Assembly (NCBI GenBank): GCA_030581615.1
Contig: JAKTTT010000017.1
Location: forward strand, 368,845-432,844
Length of the DNA: 64,000 nucleotides
Direction: 5' to 3'
Source: Alloascoidea africana
Lineage: Eukaryota; Ascomycota; Alloascoideomycetes; Alloascoideales; Alloascoideaceae
Part shown: piece after piece, positions 21,713-33,668 of the stretch
Layout: each line of letters begins with the position of its first letter
Position numbering within the stretch: the stretch's first letter is position 1
Made by a program: the position numbers and the translations under genes
The notes under the pieces: generated by a model
The model's database searches: none
Told to the model about the DNA's origin: nothing
What the model saw: only the letters and a program-made list of their open reading frames with translations

Positions 21713-23200
21713 TCACTGAGCCTGCTGCTGCTGTTGATTCTGAACATTAAATTGGCTAAACTGCTTCTCATGTCGATTATACCTCCCAACTTTAGCGGAG
21801 TAATGACTCTGGGGCATCTCCGGTATTGGGAATGGTCTGGGAACGTTGTCCGGTTCCGAAGCAACATAAAGCGAACGATCAATCTGTCCAGGAATAGGAA
21901 CAATTTCCGTTCCCAGCTCTTGCTCAATCTTGTACAAGTTAAAGCGGTCATTCCAATTGATCAAATTTATTGCTAAGCCCAAGTGGCCAAAACGTCCAGA
22001 ACGACCGATACGGTGCAAATAAGTTTCCGCGTTCTTTGGAAAATCAAAGTTTATAACAACATTGACGGCCTGAATATCAATACCACGGGTTAACAAATCG
22101 GAACACACCAAGTTCCTTACTTTTCCGATCCTAAACTCATGAAACACTTTATTTCTAGCAGATTGGGGCATTTTGGCGTGTGAGTAGTAACAAGAATAGC
22201 CCAGATCTGTGATTTTCTTGGCCAATAGCTCGACCCTATTGGTTGAATTGCAAAAGATGATAGATTGGTTTATCTGCAACTTTGAGAAAAGAGTGTTCAA
22301 GCAGTGAAGTTTCTGTTTCTCCTCAACGAAAGCATAGAATTGAGTGATACCTCGAAGCGTCAACTCGTCCATAAGGTTAATCTCATAAGGACGGTCGAGA
22401 TGTTTATCCATAAAACTCTTTACAGCAAGTGGGAAAGTGGCTGAGAACAATAGAGTTTGGCGTTTATCTGGGAAATGAGCAAGAACCTGTTCAATGATAG
22501 GTATAAATTCGGGTGATAGAAGTTTATCTGCTTCATCCATTACGAACATTGGACATTGAGAAAAATCAGCAATACCCCTCCCTGCTAAATCAAGTATTCT
22601 GCCTGGTGTGCCCACCAAAACGTGGACTGTTTCGTTTAATCGTAAAATATCATCTTTTAAAGTGGTGCCTCCTGTGCTTACCATAATTTGGATTCCTAGA
22701 TGCTTCCCTAGTGTTCGGCACACCTGTGAGGTTTGTAGAGCCAGTTCTCGAGTTGGAACTAATATTACAGCCTGGATTATGGATACCTTTGGTTTGACTT
22801 TTTCCAGTGCCGGGATCACAAATGCGGCAGTCTTGCCCGTTCCATTTTTGGCTCTGGCCAGTATATCTCTGCCTGCAATGGCAATTGGAATAGCTTCTTC
22901 TTGAATTGGAGAAGGCTTTTCAAATCCAGCTTCAAAGATTCCCATTAGCAGCTCACGCTTTAAGTAAAAGTCCTCAAAACCATTTCCCTTTGTGGCTGTG
23001 ACATCTTCCGTTTGTACACGTGTGTCTTTTGGTGGTAAATGTAAGCTTTTCTTCCATTCAGCGGATTCTTGACTGCATGATTATGAACAAGAGTTTGTGT
23101 GTCAGATTCCGTCGGCAACAATACCAATACATTAGAAAAGTTGGGGGGGTTCCTCTCACCTTATTTTCATGTTTTCTAACTGGTTCTCTAGAGAGGTCAT
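21713..23200 (-). CDS. DHH1: Dhh1/DDX6, DEAD-box RNA helicase (2 exons)
   Basis: Cytoplasmic DEAD-box ATPase of P-bodies that stimulates decapping and represses translation. Exon 1 is 23200-23160, starting [13 protein letters not shown]; the intron runs 23159-23073 (donor GTGAGA, acceptor CAG); exon 2 is 23072-21713. The total is 466 residues. The split Ser codon joins exon 1 to [16 protein letters not shown], which aligns with the Dhh1 N terminus. Motifs: Q motif [13 protein letters not shown], Walker [21 protein letters not shown] in [11 protein letters not shown] in [36 protein letters not shown] is diagnostic of DDX6. The C-terminal tail is a short Gln-rich stretch, shorter than in S. cerevisiae. 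A similar role in mRNA decay links it to PUF3 in this window. Confidence 0.96.
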
Positions 23201-23901
23201 TTTTTGTTGAATTCTTGATTGCGGCTATCTTCTCGGAGAAAGAAAAAAAAAAGATCTGGGTTGTATAGAGTCGAATAAAGCGGAATTGTTTCTGTTGTGG
23301 TTGTCGGTCGTCGTCGTCGTTGCTGTTCGTGGTGGCACAGAGAGAGAGAGAGAGAAAAAGCCTATCACACTGCCAGAGTTTTGTTTCGGGAGTTTGGTTA
23401 CCCGGATATGGTAGTGAGAATTCTGCAGCGATCGGTCCGAGAAAGCTGTCTAGGGCACAAAAATAGTTCCCTGAGTGTATTATGAGACCTTTTTATAAAA
23501 GTCCGAAGCGTTCTTCTATTTTAGTCCGATCACCGAGAGTGCGGATCTTTCTTCTGGGTTGCCATATTCTAAGCTAAACCTTTGCGACGGCATCCGGGTA
23601 ACATCCGGTCACCAGAAAAGTTTGTTTTAGGCCCGAAAAAGAGGTCTAGACAAGCAATAAAAGGCCCTGGATTATACTCTCAAATAAAGCTTCTTAGACA
23701 ATGTGAAATTTCACCGCTGGGTGACATTTCTCGTTTCTCAGATCCGGTTCCCAAGATCCAGCGCGGTAATTTGAGAACCGCGTGCGTATATGTGGGGCCG
23801 GAAGGAGATCGCCTCACCCTTGAAATGCTGAATTATGTTTAAGACAAAAAAGTCATCCCTTGTTGTTCCCCCAGATATCATTCTTTTGTCTCGTTCTTTC
23901 T
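23201..23901. promoter_or_regulatory. Divergent DHH1/STE7 promoter region
   Basis: A 700-bp region between divergent genes. It has two Reb1-like sites, TTACCCG (23398-23404) and CGGGTAA (23595-23601), in opposite orientations about 190 bp apart, and an AG dinucleotide run at 23338-23355. Assignments are by motif only. Confidence 0.4.
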
Positions 23902-25233
23902 ATGTCTCTGAACCATACGTCCGGGCTAAACTCGGTAGAGCACTCCTCGTCCTGTCTAATCTCTCCCCACGATGCACTCGAACAGGCGAATAAACAGTCT
24001 CAATCGATTCTGGCGCCTAAATCTTTAAAAAGAAGAAATCTAAAACAGCTAAAGCTGGGGGGAAAAGGTCCAGTGCCCTCTTTGTCTTTGGGCCAGGTTT
24101 CATCAGCATCTTCATCCATAACCACAAATACAACAACAAACACTACAACGACAACGACAACGACGGCATCGTCACCATCGACAGGTTCAGATAATCGCAA
24201 TGGTGTTGTTGCTCCTGCTGCTGCTGCTGCTGCACAGACAGTATCGCCAAAGGTTACCGTGGATGCGAAAGGAAAGACATTTGTCATAGCCCCTTCCTCC
24301 TCTACAAAACAGCTTGAGACCTCTTTTAGTGAGTTGGAGCTTGGACTCGAGTTTAAAATAGACGTCAAGAAAGATGATCTGGTTCAACTCAAGGCTTTGG
24401 GATCTGGCAACAGCGGCACAGTTTCGAAAGTGATGCACATTCCAACACAGAAAATTATGGCCAAAAAGATAATCAGAATCGATGGGAAGCCCGAAGTTAG
24501 GAAGCAAATTGTACGTGAGCTGCATATAATGCACGAATGTAACAACGATAACATTGTCCAGTTCTACTGCGCTTATGTTGATGAAGGTGATGTGGTCATT
24601 TGTATGGAGTATATGGACTGTGGATCTCTCGATTACATTGTGAAACGCACTGGGAAAATCGCTGAAGGGGTTATAGGCGAGATCACCTTGTGTGTGCTAC
24701 GTGGCTTGACCTATCTCTACGATGAGCATCGGATCATTCATCGTGATGTCAAACCTTCAAACGTTCTGGTCAACTCAAAGGGCCAGTTCAAGCTGTGTGA
24801 TTTTGGCGTTTCCAGAGAGCTCATTAATTCTGTTGCTGACACGTTTGTTGGAACCTCCACGTACATGTCTCCTGAACGTATCCAGGGCGGTGCGTATACT
24901 GTGAAGGGAGACGTGTGGTCGTTGGGATTAATGCTCTACGAATTGGCCACTGCAAAGTTCCCGTTTGTGAATGGGAACGTGGGCCCAGAAGGGATTTTGG
25001 ATCTTTTACAGCGTATAGTAAATGAACCTCCTCCAAAGTTATCGTCAGAGGATGGGTTTTCTGAAGATTTTATCAGTTTGGTAGACAAGTGTTTGCAGAA
25101 AGTGGATCAAAGGCCAACACCCAAGGAACTGTTAACTGGTCATCCATTTATGCAAAGGGCTATAGAGTCTCCTGTTAACGTGAGAGTCTGGGCTAGGGCT
25201 GTTCGTCGTCAAATGAACCAGGCTAAGAAATAA
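23902..25233 (+). CDS. STE7: Ste7-type MAP kinase kinase
   Basis: Dual-specificity kinase of the pheromone/filamentation MAPK cascade, between Ste11 and Fus3/Kss1. The protein has 443 residues. The N terminus carries a basic-hydrophobic MAPK docking site KRRNLKQLKL (about 43-52), closely like the Ste7 docking site. A Thr/Ser/Ala-rich linker follows (about 65-115), partly a run of ACA/ACG codons. The kinase domain starts near 160: glycine loop GSGNSGTV, catalytic Lys about 188, HRDVKPSN (280-287), DFG (300-302), and activation-loop Ser310 and Thr314 in SVADT, then FVGTSTYMSPERIQG, matching Ste7 rather than Mkk1/2 or Pbs2. GILDLLQRIVNEP is also Ste7-like. No intron. Confidence 0.9.
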   Translation: MSLNHTSGLNSVEHSSSCLISPHDALEQANKQSQSILAPKSLKRRNLKQLKLGGKGPVPSLSLGQVSSASSSITTNTTTNTTTTTTTTASSPSTGSDNRNGVVAPAAAAAAQTVSPKVTVDAKGKTFVIAPSSSTKQLETSFSELELGLEFKIDVKKDDLVQLKALGSGNSGTVSKVMHIPTQKIMAKKIIRIDGKPEVRKQIVRELHIMHECNNDNIVQFYCAYVDEGDVVICMEYMDCGSLDYIVKRTGKIAEGVIGEITLCVLRGLTYLYDEHRIIHRDVKPSNVLVNSKGQFKLCDFGVSRELINSVADTFVGTSTYMSPERIQGGAYTVKGDVWSLGLMLYELATAKFPFVNGNVGPEGILDLLQRIVNEPPPKLSSEDGFSEDFISLVDKCLQKVDQRPTPKELLTGHPFMQRAIESPVNVRVWARAVRRQMNQAKK

Positions 25234-25695
25234 AGATACTTGCATTTAACCTCTCCATAAAGCTTCTCAAATGGAGTGGTTTAACAAAGTCTCCTCGTCT
25301 ATTAATGAAACCAAAAAAGAAAATAAAGATACTGTTATCAAAGGAGAACTTTTGTTATTTTTATGTTTACCGTGATTATTAAATGTATCACTTTTTCATC
25401 TCTTTCTTTTTTCATCCAGCCTTTGTTAGATTGCTTTGCCTTGCCTTGGCTTGAGTCCATCCTTTTTTTGTTTATGTTACATTAAGTACATCGAGCTTTA
25501 CATGAATCATCGTTGACATCCACTTTGAATCGGATTCAAGTTCAAGTTCACATTCAAGTTCAATTTTCAATTTCAATTTTCAATTTCAGTTCAAAGTGTC
25601 AGTTCGATTTGCCGTTTCAATTTTGCATCATATTATATCTCATTAGTGTCTTGTGTAGCCTACTAAATATGAAGAAAGAAAAAAATAAATCATCA

Positions 25696-25705
25696 NNNNN
25701 NNNNN
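25696..25705. other. Assembly gap (10 N)
   Basis: Ten undetermined bases immediately before a long A-rich tract. The true length of the gap is unknown. Confidence 0.99.
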
Positions 25706-25719
25706 CCCAACAAAAAATG

Positions 25720-25742
25720 AAGAAAAAAAAAAAAAAAACAAC

Positions 25743-25773
<31 letters not shown>

Positions 25774-25780
25774 AGAAAAG
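25720..25780. repeat. Poly-A tract
   Basis: Nearly pure adenine with a few C or G interruptions, next to the assembly gap. Confidence 0.9.
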
Positions 25781-27215
25781 CAAATATACACAAAATGAAT
25801 CTTGTTCATGCATTCTGGTGTTGTCCCCAATCAGTACAAGTAATTAATATTCATTCAAAAACAGCTGTAATGCAAGCAAAAAAAAAAAATCCCTGGATGT
25901 ATTTCCGTTCTAAAGGAACGCATCGTATCACATTTTGCCCATCTTTATCACATTTTTGTCATTTGAAGGCAGATTGGTTGGTGGAGGGGGAGGGGTAAAC
26001 AAAAGGACAAAAAAAACAAGTTCACATAAAGATGAAGATCATAATTTTTGTATTGCTTTTCTCACCACTGTTGTCTCCAAGGAGATGATCACAAGGAGTT
26101 TTTATTTTTATTTTTTTTTTGGTTTGAGAAAACCGCTATCAAGATGTCAGACATGTTCACGTTCACGTTCTGGTTCTGACATTTGAACCTTTTTATAGCT
26201 TGAGTCCTATTTGTAGAACAACAATTGTTTGTCTATTGTGTAAAACGTACAACAGCGGCTAGAATCGAATTAAACCAAGGTGAGTAGAACAAAGAGGCCA
26301 GATCTATTCTTGGTCAAAATTGGAAATCAAAGTAAGGAACAGAACGAAACAGAAATCAACGGAAAAGAAAAAAGAAGAAGGTGTGCCTAGAACGTTTTGC
26401 TTTGAGACCACTGGTATCAGAACAGGCCCATCCTTAAGAGCTTTTTCATCTAATTAACCACAATTTTTTTTTTTTTTTTAATTTGTTGCTTTAATGGAGA
26501 GAGCACCCGAGAGAATTCCAAGTGTGTATGTAGCCAATGTCCAGATCCGAAATAAACAAATAAAAATTCAAGTGTAATAATAATAAATTCATATTGGGAT
26601 TTACTTGTTGTAGTTCTGTTGGTACAAATTTGTGTATTCCTGTTTTTTTTTTTGATTTTTGGAAAGAGAAATCGAATGGAAAGATTCTGATTATGAGTGT
26701 GTATGGTTTTGAAATTATTGAAATTAAACATAAATAAATGAAAAAAAGCTTTCGTCTTCTTCTATACAGTAAACAAACTGATAATAGATATTCTATTTTT
26801 CTTTTTTTTTTCTTTTGGTTTTCTTTCTCTTGTGTATTCTTGATCTTTCTGTACGTAACGCGATAACCCGTTATTGAACTTATTCCCCATCTTTTGACAT
26901 GTTCAATCAATCATCATTGGAGGGGAGGGATTTTTTTCCTGGTTACTTCATACAATGTAACAATAAGACGTAATATTTTAAGCTACTTTTACTGAAAAAG
27001 AAACAAGCAAAAAAAAAAAAAAAAAAAAAATTCCGAACCAAAAATGATGTGTGGTTCTTTGGAAGATCACTTCTTATCGGGAGAACACCCAACCCTATTT
27101 GTATTTTTTGGAGGGGGGGGAGTTGTGTTTCACGTGACCGCGACGATAACGTAGTTTCGAATGCTCCAGCCCAACCTTGCCCTCAGTTCAAGCTACCATT
27201 GCTGTTTAACAAAGC

Positions 27216-28850
27216 ATGGACACGTCCTCCTTTTCTCCGGTTTACAGTAGAGATTCGGAGGAGGCCCGTTTAAATCCGCAGGAGTTGGAAAAAGAGTGGC
27301 AGCAGCAGCAGCAACAGGAGTTGGGATTAGGGTTGGGACGAGAGCATGATTGTGATCATTCCCCTACTGGCTCCTCAAGCGTAAGGAGAGTTGAGGTTGA
27401 TGATCACAGCAACTGTAGAGATTTCGGGACCCAGATTAGCACGGGGATAAGTCACGGTGTTTCTACTGGAGTTGAGGCATCTTATCATGACATTAGCAAC
27501 CGATCAGTGGCCTCTTGTTCTACAAAACGAGTAAGGAGTAATGATGATGATGATTGTGAGGAGGAGGAGGATTTCAGACAGTCATTGTTGCATGACAGGA
27601 GTCAACAAACCTCCAACTCTGATTTTCCATCTGAAATGAAAGGTCATCAAGATCATGAGGAGGAACATTGTCTAAAGCAGATTAGGAAACAGCATGATTA
27701 CTATGATTCGGATGAACACATTTGCCGGATATGTCTTCTCTCAGCAGATGATTGTAAAAATGGATCTGGGGGTCTTGTGTCAGTAAATGATGATGATGAT
27801 GGGATTGAAGAAGAACTTGGTCCACTAATATCACCATGTCATTGTAAAGGAAGTTCTAAATATGTTCACGTTTCATGTCTTCAAAAATGGCGGAATAGGA
27901 ATTTTGGTAAAAAAGGTTACAATGAATGTGATCTTTGTGGATTCAAATATCTTTTTGAAAAAAGATATGGATTTCATTGGATTGGGAAAATTCCAAAATT
28001 CCCTTGTAAAGTTTTCATCACGGTTTCAATTATCATGCTTTTGATACTTTTATTTTCGCAAGTTGCTCAAGAAGCTTTATTAATGGGGTTTGAACCCAAT
28101 GATATTGTCATGATTGCGAATTGGCCCGAACTTTTTTTGGCGAAAATGGGGGTTAAACAACTATCAGATCCAACTCGGAAAAGTATAATTAGAGCTTTGA
28201 ATCGAAATGTTGAAAAGATGATTCAAAAAGCACGGTCAAGTGGTAAAACAGGAGGAGGGGGAACAATTGGGGCCACAGAAACATCAACAATTACGGCGAC
28301 AACAACTAGAACAAATACAATATATATAAATGGATTCAGATTCAAGTTGCTTGCCGGGGGTCGACTCAGTGTTTGGAGTTTTTTAACAGATACTGATATT
28401 TTATCAGTTTTTGTTCGGATTTTCACATTTCAAGGTTCACTTTCAAACAAGTTCAACCATATTATTAAACATCCAACTTTACAACAACGTATTACATTAG
28501 GAACAAGTTTACTTGGGTTTTTGGGGTATTATTGTTCGTATCTTCGAGTGTTACCCTTGATTCAGGAAACACTGGGGATAACCATGGCCGGGTTTGAAAT
28601 GGTTGATTTTTATAACAACAACAACAATGGTGATGGTGATATGAGGAGAAAATATCAACAACAAGAGCCTGTTCCTATTCATCAACTTTTAAGGTTTGAC
28701 GACTTTCGGGTCATTACAATGTTAATTGGAACGTATTTTACAATTGATCTCGTATGGAAATGTGTCAGTGTTGTTATGGATATTACAATTCAACTCATGA
28801 CGCGGCTTAAAGTGATTCAAAAGGATATTCCACTTGATTTGAATAAGTAA
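27216..28850 (+). CDS. RING-CH (MARCH-type) membrane E3 ubiquitin ligase candidate
   Basis: 544-residue protein. After an acidic, Ser/Gln-rich N-terminal region, a RING-variant zinc domain of C4HC3 type lies at about 169-245: CRIC, then CHCKG, then YVHVSCLQKW with the His and Cys ligands, then CDLC. This is the signature of MARCH/Doa10-type E3 ligases that ubiquitinate membrane proteins. Several hydrophobic helices follow: one right after the RING (about 265-285), others near 430-455 and 495-530. Doa10/Ssm4 is far larger with 14 spans, so this is a separate, shorter protein. A His-Phe-rich boundary (YGFHWIGKIPKFP) links RING and helix. Asn repeats occur near 470. No intron; AT-rich codon use. 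Confidence 0.85.
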   Translation: MDTSSFSPVYSRDSEEARLNPQELEKEWQQQQQQELGLGLGREHDCDHSPTGSSSVRRVEVDDHSNCRDFGTQISTGISHGVSTGVEASYHDISNRSVASCSTKRVRSNDDDDCEEEEDFRQSLLHDRSQQTSNSDFPSEMKGHQDHEEEHCLKQIRKQHDYYDSDEHICRICLLSADDCKNGSGGLVSVNDDDDGIEEELGPLISPCHCKGSSKYVHVSCLQKWRNRNFGKKGYNECDLCGFKYLFEKRYGFHWIGKIPKFPCKVFITVSIIMLLILLFSQVAQEALLMGFEPNDIVMIANWPELFLAKMGVKQLSDPTRKSIIRALNRNVEKMIQKARSSGKTGGGGTIGATETSTITATTTRTNTIYINGFRFKLLAGGRLSVWSFLTDTDILSVFVRIFTFQGSLSNKFNHIIKHPTLQQRITLGTSLLGFLGYYCSYLRVLPLIQETLGITMAGFEMVDFYNNNNNGDGDMRRKYQQQEPVPIHQLLRFDDFRVITMLIGTYFTIDLVWKCVSVVMDITIQLMTRLKVIQKDIPLDLNK

Positions 28851-29219
28851 AAACGACCAAAACTAAAACTAAGATCAAAGATGATGACGATGACGATGAT
28901 GATGATGATGATGCATACTTTAGATATCATCACTATCGACTAACAGTTATCAATAAGTAAATAAGAAATTGAATTATTAAGGGAAAACTTTATGACTTGA
29001 GTAAAACTTTGGATTTAACTTTTTTATGTTTAATTCTCTCTGACATATCCGTAAGCTATATTCAATATTCAAATGACTGTATATATGCAACCATTTTACA
29101 ACAACAACAACAACGAGCAGTAAACACACATATAAATTTATAGTTTAAAATGTCCAAACCAATTCAAGCCAGTCAAAAACCTTCTAGATGAGAAAGAGGA
29201 GGTGGGACCTGATCTGACA

Positions 29220-29486
29220 ATGACATGTTTATGGTGTTGTCGTGTGAGGAAGCAGGTTCCTGTGATTACAATAGTGATTAATTTAGTGATGACCGCCACC
29301 TCTATTTTTGTAGCTCTTGGGTTTCTTGAAGTATCATTTATTAGAAGACGCCGATTATCAAAAAATAAAAAAGAGTGTTACATATCTTGGGAAAAGTTAT
29401 TCTGGATAAATGTTCAAATTGGATTTTTAAGAATAACACCTTATACTCTTGTTTGTTTGAGGACCCCTTTTATGATTATCGCTTGA
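29220..29486 (+). CDS. Possible small membrane protein (88 aa), unsupported by homology
   Basis: Starts MTCLWCCRVRKQVPV and contains one hydrophobic segment (about residues 14-34), then a basic patch (RRRRLSKNKK). Codon use is AT-rich like that of the RING-CH gene just upstream. I recognise no family, the length is short, and nothing else supports expression. It could be a chance frame. Confidence 0.2.
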   Translation: MTCLWCCRVRKQVPVITIVINLVMTATSIFVALGFLEVSFIRRRRLSKNKKECYISWEKLFWINVQIGFLRITPYTLVCLRTPFMIIA

Positions 29487-31648
29487 AAACTCAAGACATG
29501 TATGTATGTATGTACACATAAGGTATGGTATGGTATGAATAATGATAAAGGAGGATTAACCTAACGTAAACGTAAACGTGTTTTATCGGGTTGTTCATTA
29601 TCAGGTGTATACAGAGGGTTTATTAATGCAAAAAAAAGTTTTGTGTTTGACATATTCATAAATTGACGAAATAAAATGTATATAGTCAAAAAAGTTTAAA
29701 ACGTTAAAAACGGTCAAGGTATAAAGTAAAACCGCCCACAAAAATAAAGATGGAACTTTAGTATACATTCCTATAAGTTTGTTTGTTGAGGAGAAATATA
29801 GGATGAAGAAGATGCCGTTCCTGATTCCAAACACACACACGCACACATACATACACATCCAATATTCTTATTATTGTAGACGTTTTTTGGAGAATGGAGA
29901 TGTGTTTAAACGCTAATGATTAGAGTGTTTTCTTTGTACTATCCTTCATACTTCTATGGAGGTAAGGTAGTCAAAGTTTGTTCCTCTGGACAAATAAGTA
30001 AAATAAAGGAAAGGATTGTGTAAGATGGATGGATGGATGATGCAGTAGTTGATGATCATTATCATTGGGACGAGGAAAAGTTAATTTTTGTTTCTTGGGT
30101 GAGTCAAAAAAAAAAAAAAGGAGATTTGGAAGGGGACAGTAGAGTAGTAGTAGGAGTAGTAGAATAGACAGAAGATGACGACGATCTACAAAGCTTAGAG
30201 TGAGTGAGTGAGTAAGAGTTTAAGCTAGAGTTAGAACCAGAACCAGGATTAGAGTTTGAGCTAGAGTCAGATAGATAGATAGATAGAAAAGGATCCGACG
30301 GTGGATCTAACAAGTATCGCGATACAAAAATAAAATGGATGAATAAATGAATAAGAATAAATTTGACAACAAGATGCGTATGTGTATGTGCTTCTAGTTC
30401 CATAGATCATTTGTGAAAGAGAAGCCCAATACAGTTCAGTTCAATTTAGTATGATAGTTTAGTTTTATATATATTTTGATAAATCAGGATATCAGGATAT
30501 CAGGGGTATGGGTAAAATGGTATTTATGTTATGTGGTTTGGCAATTTGTAACCTTGGTTGAACACGCTGTTAAAAGCCCGCAATTTTGGAAAACTGAACT
30601 ATGTGTGAATCGTAAAAAAAGAGTTTTAAGAAATGGCTTTCCTACAGTAGTATTTCATGGTTGTTATTTGACCGTAGTATAGAGCGTTTTTTAAAAAAAA
30701 GCAAGAGATAAAAATCCAAATGATTGAATATTTTGTTTGTCTCTGGTTATTCATCATGTGGTGGTGGTGTGAAAGGAATGAAAGAAACGAAGATAGTGAA
30801 TTGAATTGAATTGAATTGGCTTTATGATAAAGTTTAGTATCATATTCTTGGGTATATATAAGAATATGATTACGATTTACTCTGGTTTCAAGTCACCAAC
30901 TCTTTCTGTGCTTTAGATTGGGTATCACTTTCCGTCAAAGTAGAAAGAACAACTCGAGATTGAATAGTTCGAGCAAAGATGGAAAAAAGACAAATCATGA
31001 TTTTCATATCATACTTTTGAATCTCACTTCAATAATCAGACTGGACAGTGAGTAGACAACCAGTGAGGAATGAAGATATCTGTTCTATCCAGGGTGAACA
31101 TTCCACCGGAACAAGAACAAGAACAAGAACAAGTGCCAAGTTGCAAAGAGACATCAACCCAGTATACAACAACCAGCACATACCCGTGGAAAACGAACTG
31201 TCAGTTTGAGAGGAGTGTTAACTGGGGCTGTGAGCGCCAAACCGAGCAGGAGGATTAGGATTAGGTTGATCCCGGCAAGCAGGCAAAGAGATGAGATGAG
31301 AGACGAGAGTGAGAACACGATACGATACGATCTGCCACTCTGAGATTTGCAGAGATTTGAGATTTGGAGATTTGGAGATTTGGAGGTGGAGACACAAAAG
31401 TTACAGCTGTCACTTTATGCATAAATTCTTCCGCGGGTGCCGCGGCGACGCAGCGCAAAAAGAAACGAGAGGCAAGGAGATTTCGGGCATCTTGCTGTTG
31501 CGTACGCAGTATGCGTTTTAAGCTTGATCTGGGCGCAGGATGCCTTCCGTATGCATCTGTGGGAGCCCAGCGAGCCCAGCAAGCTCAGCGAGCACAGCAC
31601 AGCGAGCGCTGGACGTAGGATCGAGGATGAGATAAAGAGAGGATGAGC

Positions 31649-31682
31649 GAGTGTGAGTGTGAGTGTGAGTGTGAGTGTGAGG
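31649..31682. repeat. GAGTGT microsatellite
   Basis: Tandem copies of the hexamer GAGTGT in the intergenic region upstream of PUF3. Confidence 0.9.
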
Positions 31683-32251
31683 ATGGGCTGGATGACTGGT
31701 CATGGAGACGGTGGCCGGTTCTCGGTTCTCGGTTCTCGGGAGGATGATGAGCAGGAGATGAAGCAGGCGAGAGACACAAGTTGAAGTTGAGAACGAGCTG
31801 CTGAGGTTTTGGAGTGTAGTCTTGTGTTGTGGGCAGAATTAGGCATGTGTCAGTGTCACAAGGTTTAGGTTTAATACCTGATGGAGGAGCATTAATTTGG
31901 AAGCACAACAGTAATCTTCCAGAGGAGGTATTTTTGGTATTATTGTTGCACGAAACACTAACAACAACAACAACAACAAGAAGAAGAAGAATGGTATAGA
32001 GCTCTAGATCCAGACACAACACTCAAAACTCATGACCGGGGAGTGACCGTGGGTGGGATCGGGGATCGCTCGTGGACAACAATGTGTGAAGTGAAGGATG
32101 GATGGGGAAGGGCAAAGACATTCGCTTCATCATATCATATGGGCAGAGAATCAACTCCACCTTAATCTCCTCTTCTACACATGTTATCTGCTGAGAATAC
32201 AATCTGCTACGTTTCCTTGTTCTTGTTCTTTCTACATTTTATTTCTGTTTC

Positions 32252-32279
32252 AGCTGTAGCTGTAGCTGTAGCTGTAGCT
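32252..32279. repeat. AGCTGT microsatellite
   Basis: Four to five tandem copies of AGCTGT in non-coding DNA. Confidence 0.85.
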
Positions 32280-32958
32280 TCGATATTTTTGGCAGCTGTG
32301 TGCACGCGGCTGGATGATGTACACCAGATTGCAATGTGAAGCTGAAGCTGATGCTGTCCTTGTTGGCGTATCACGGGTGTATGGGAATGAAGATAAAGAT
32401 GTAAATGAAGATGAAGATGAAGATGAAGACGAGAATGGGCGGTAATTATGAGCTTTCATCATCACCGGCAATATTTTGTAATTATCTCATTTGGAATACA
32501 CACGGGGAAATTGATTTCTATTAGCGGGAACTAGAACTGGAAGGAGCCTATTATTTAGCCTCTGGATTATGATAATGAGACAGGAAAGCGGGATTCTCGC
32601 CGGACAGATTGGGAATGCCGCCCATCCAATTTCCAATTTCCAATTTCTGGTTTCCAATTTCTGGTTTCTGGGATTTGGGGAGGGCGGACCAGGCATTTTT
32701 ATTTTGGGCACTTTTAATATCCGCGGCGGTGGCAGTTGGCGTGCGCAATGCAGACGTGCAGGCAGAGACAGACCTCCCGGATCGGGACGGCAGGGTAACC
32801 TGTCGCTCGCGGGCGGGAAACGCGCTTAGTAAGGGGGGAGCGGCTGGCGTATCCCGCCTCCATCGAACTGCAAGTGGAACAGTAACTGGAACAGCAACTG
32901 GATGGGGTCCAGGAAGTGGGAGTAGCAGAGCAGAATGTGGAGTAGCTGTTCGAGACAT

Positions 32959-32983
32959 CCACTGGATCCTCTGGATCCAGTGG
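32959..32983. repeat. Perfect 11-bp inverted repeat with 3-nt spacer
   Basis: CCACTGGATCC (32959-32969) and its exact reverse complement (32973-32983) are separated by TCT. The sequence would extrude a stable hairpin. Partial copies (CCAGTGGCCACTG) follow immediately. Confidence 0.9.
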
Positions 32984-33668
32984 TTCCAGTGGCCACTGAA
33001 CAGAGTTCTGTGTTCTGTGTTCTGTGGACGCCATGGCGTGGTTGCGATGAGCCGGGAGGAGCGTTGCAAGGCTTCACGGATGGCCATCCAGACCCGAATC
33101 TGGAGCTGCACCTTTGATCTCGGTCGTAAATTACCGCGCTGTCCAGAACTCAGAACTCAGAACTCTGTTCAGCTCAGCCCTGCTCATCGCCCGACGGTTA
33201 AAGTCAAAGTCAAAGTCAAAAGGCCATGTCAAGGTGCACGTCACAAACATCATCAGGATGGTTGGGAAGATGGTGGTTGAGGATCAAGGCTGTCTGGCGA
33301 TCGATCGAGAGACTAGAGACGAGAGACGAGAGACGAGAACGAGAACGAGAGACATTAATTTAGCAACCCTATTTGCACTCGACAAAAAGTTGCAGATCCT
33401 CTGGTGCATATCCTGAGCGAGCCCTCCAGCCTCCAGCCTCGTGCCCAGTGAGCTGTCCGGGGCCAAGTGCCCGGGCGGGCGCGGGCGGCTGGGCCATCCA
33501 TCCTCCTCCAGCTAGTTAGTTAGCTGGCTGGCAGTGGCAGTGGCAGTGGCAGTTGATGGTGTTGGTGTTGGTGTGGCGGTCCTCGTGACAGGAGAGATCG
33601 GCAACGCAGCGGTGTTTTCAGCCAGCGAGACCCAGACAGACGGTGTTGGGCGAGTTCAGCACAGCGGG

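Larger units (their letters stand above)
25234..27215. other. Long intergenic region with assembly gap and low-complexity tracts
   Basis: About 2 kb between STE7 and the RING-CH gene. It contains a TTCAAG/TTCAAT-type degenerate repeat (25537-25600), a 10-N gap (25696-25705), an adenine-rich tract (about 25718-25780) and several T or A homopolymers. I recognise no gene. The gap lies next to the A-tract and is probably a sequencing or assembly break there. Confidence 0.5.

Noticed and set aside
32551-33280. Overlapping frames on both strands upstream of PUF3
   Set aside because: Compositionally biased, repetitive and without family resemblance.
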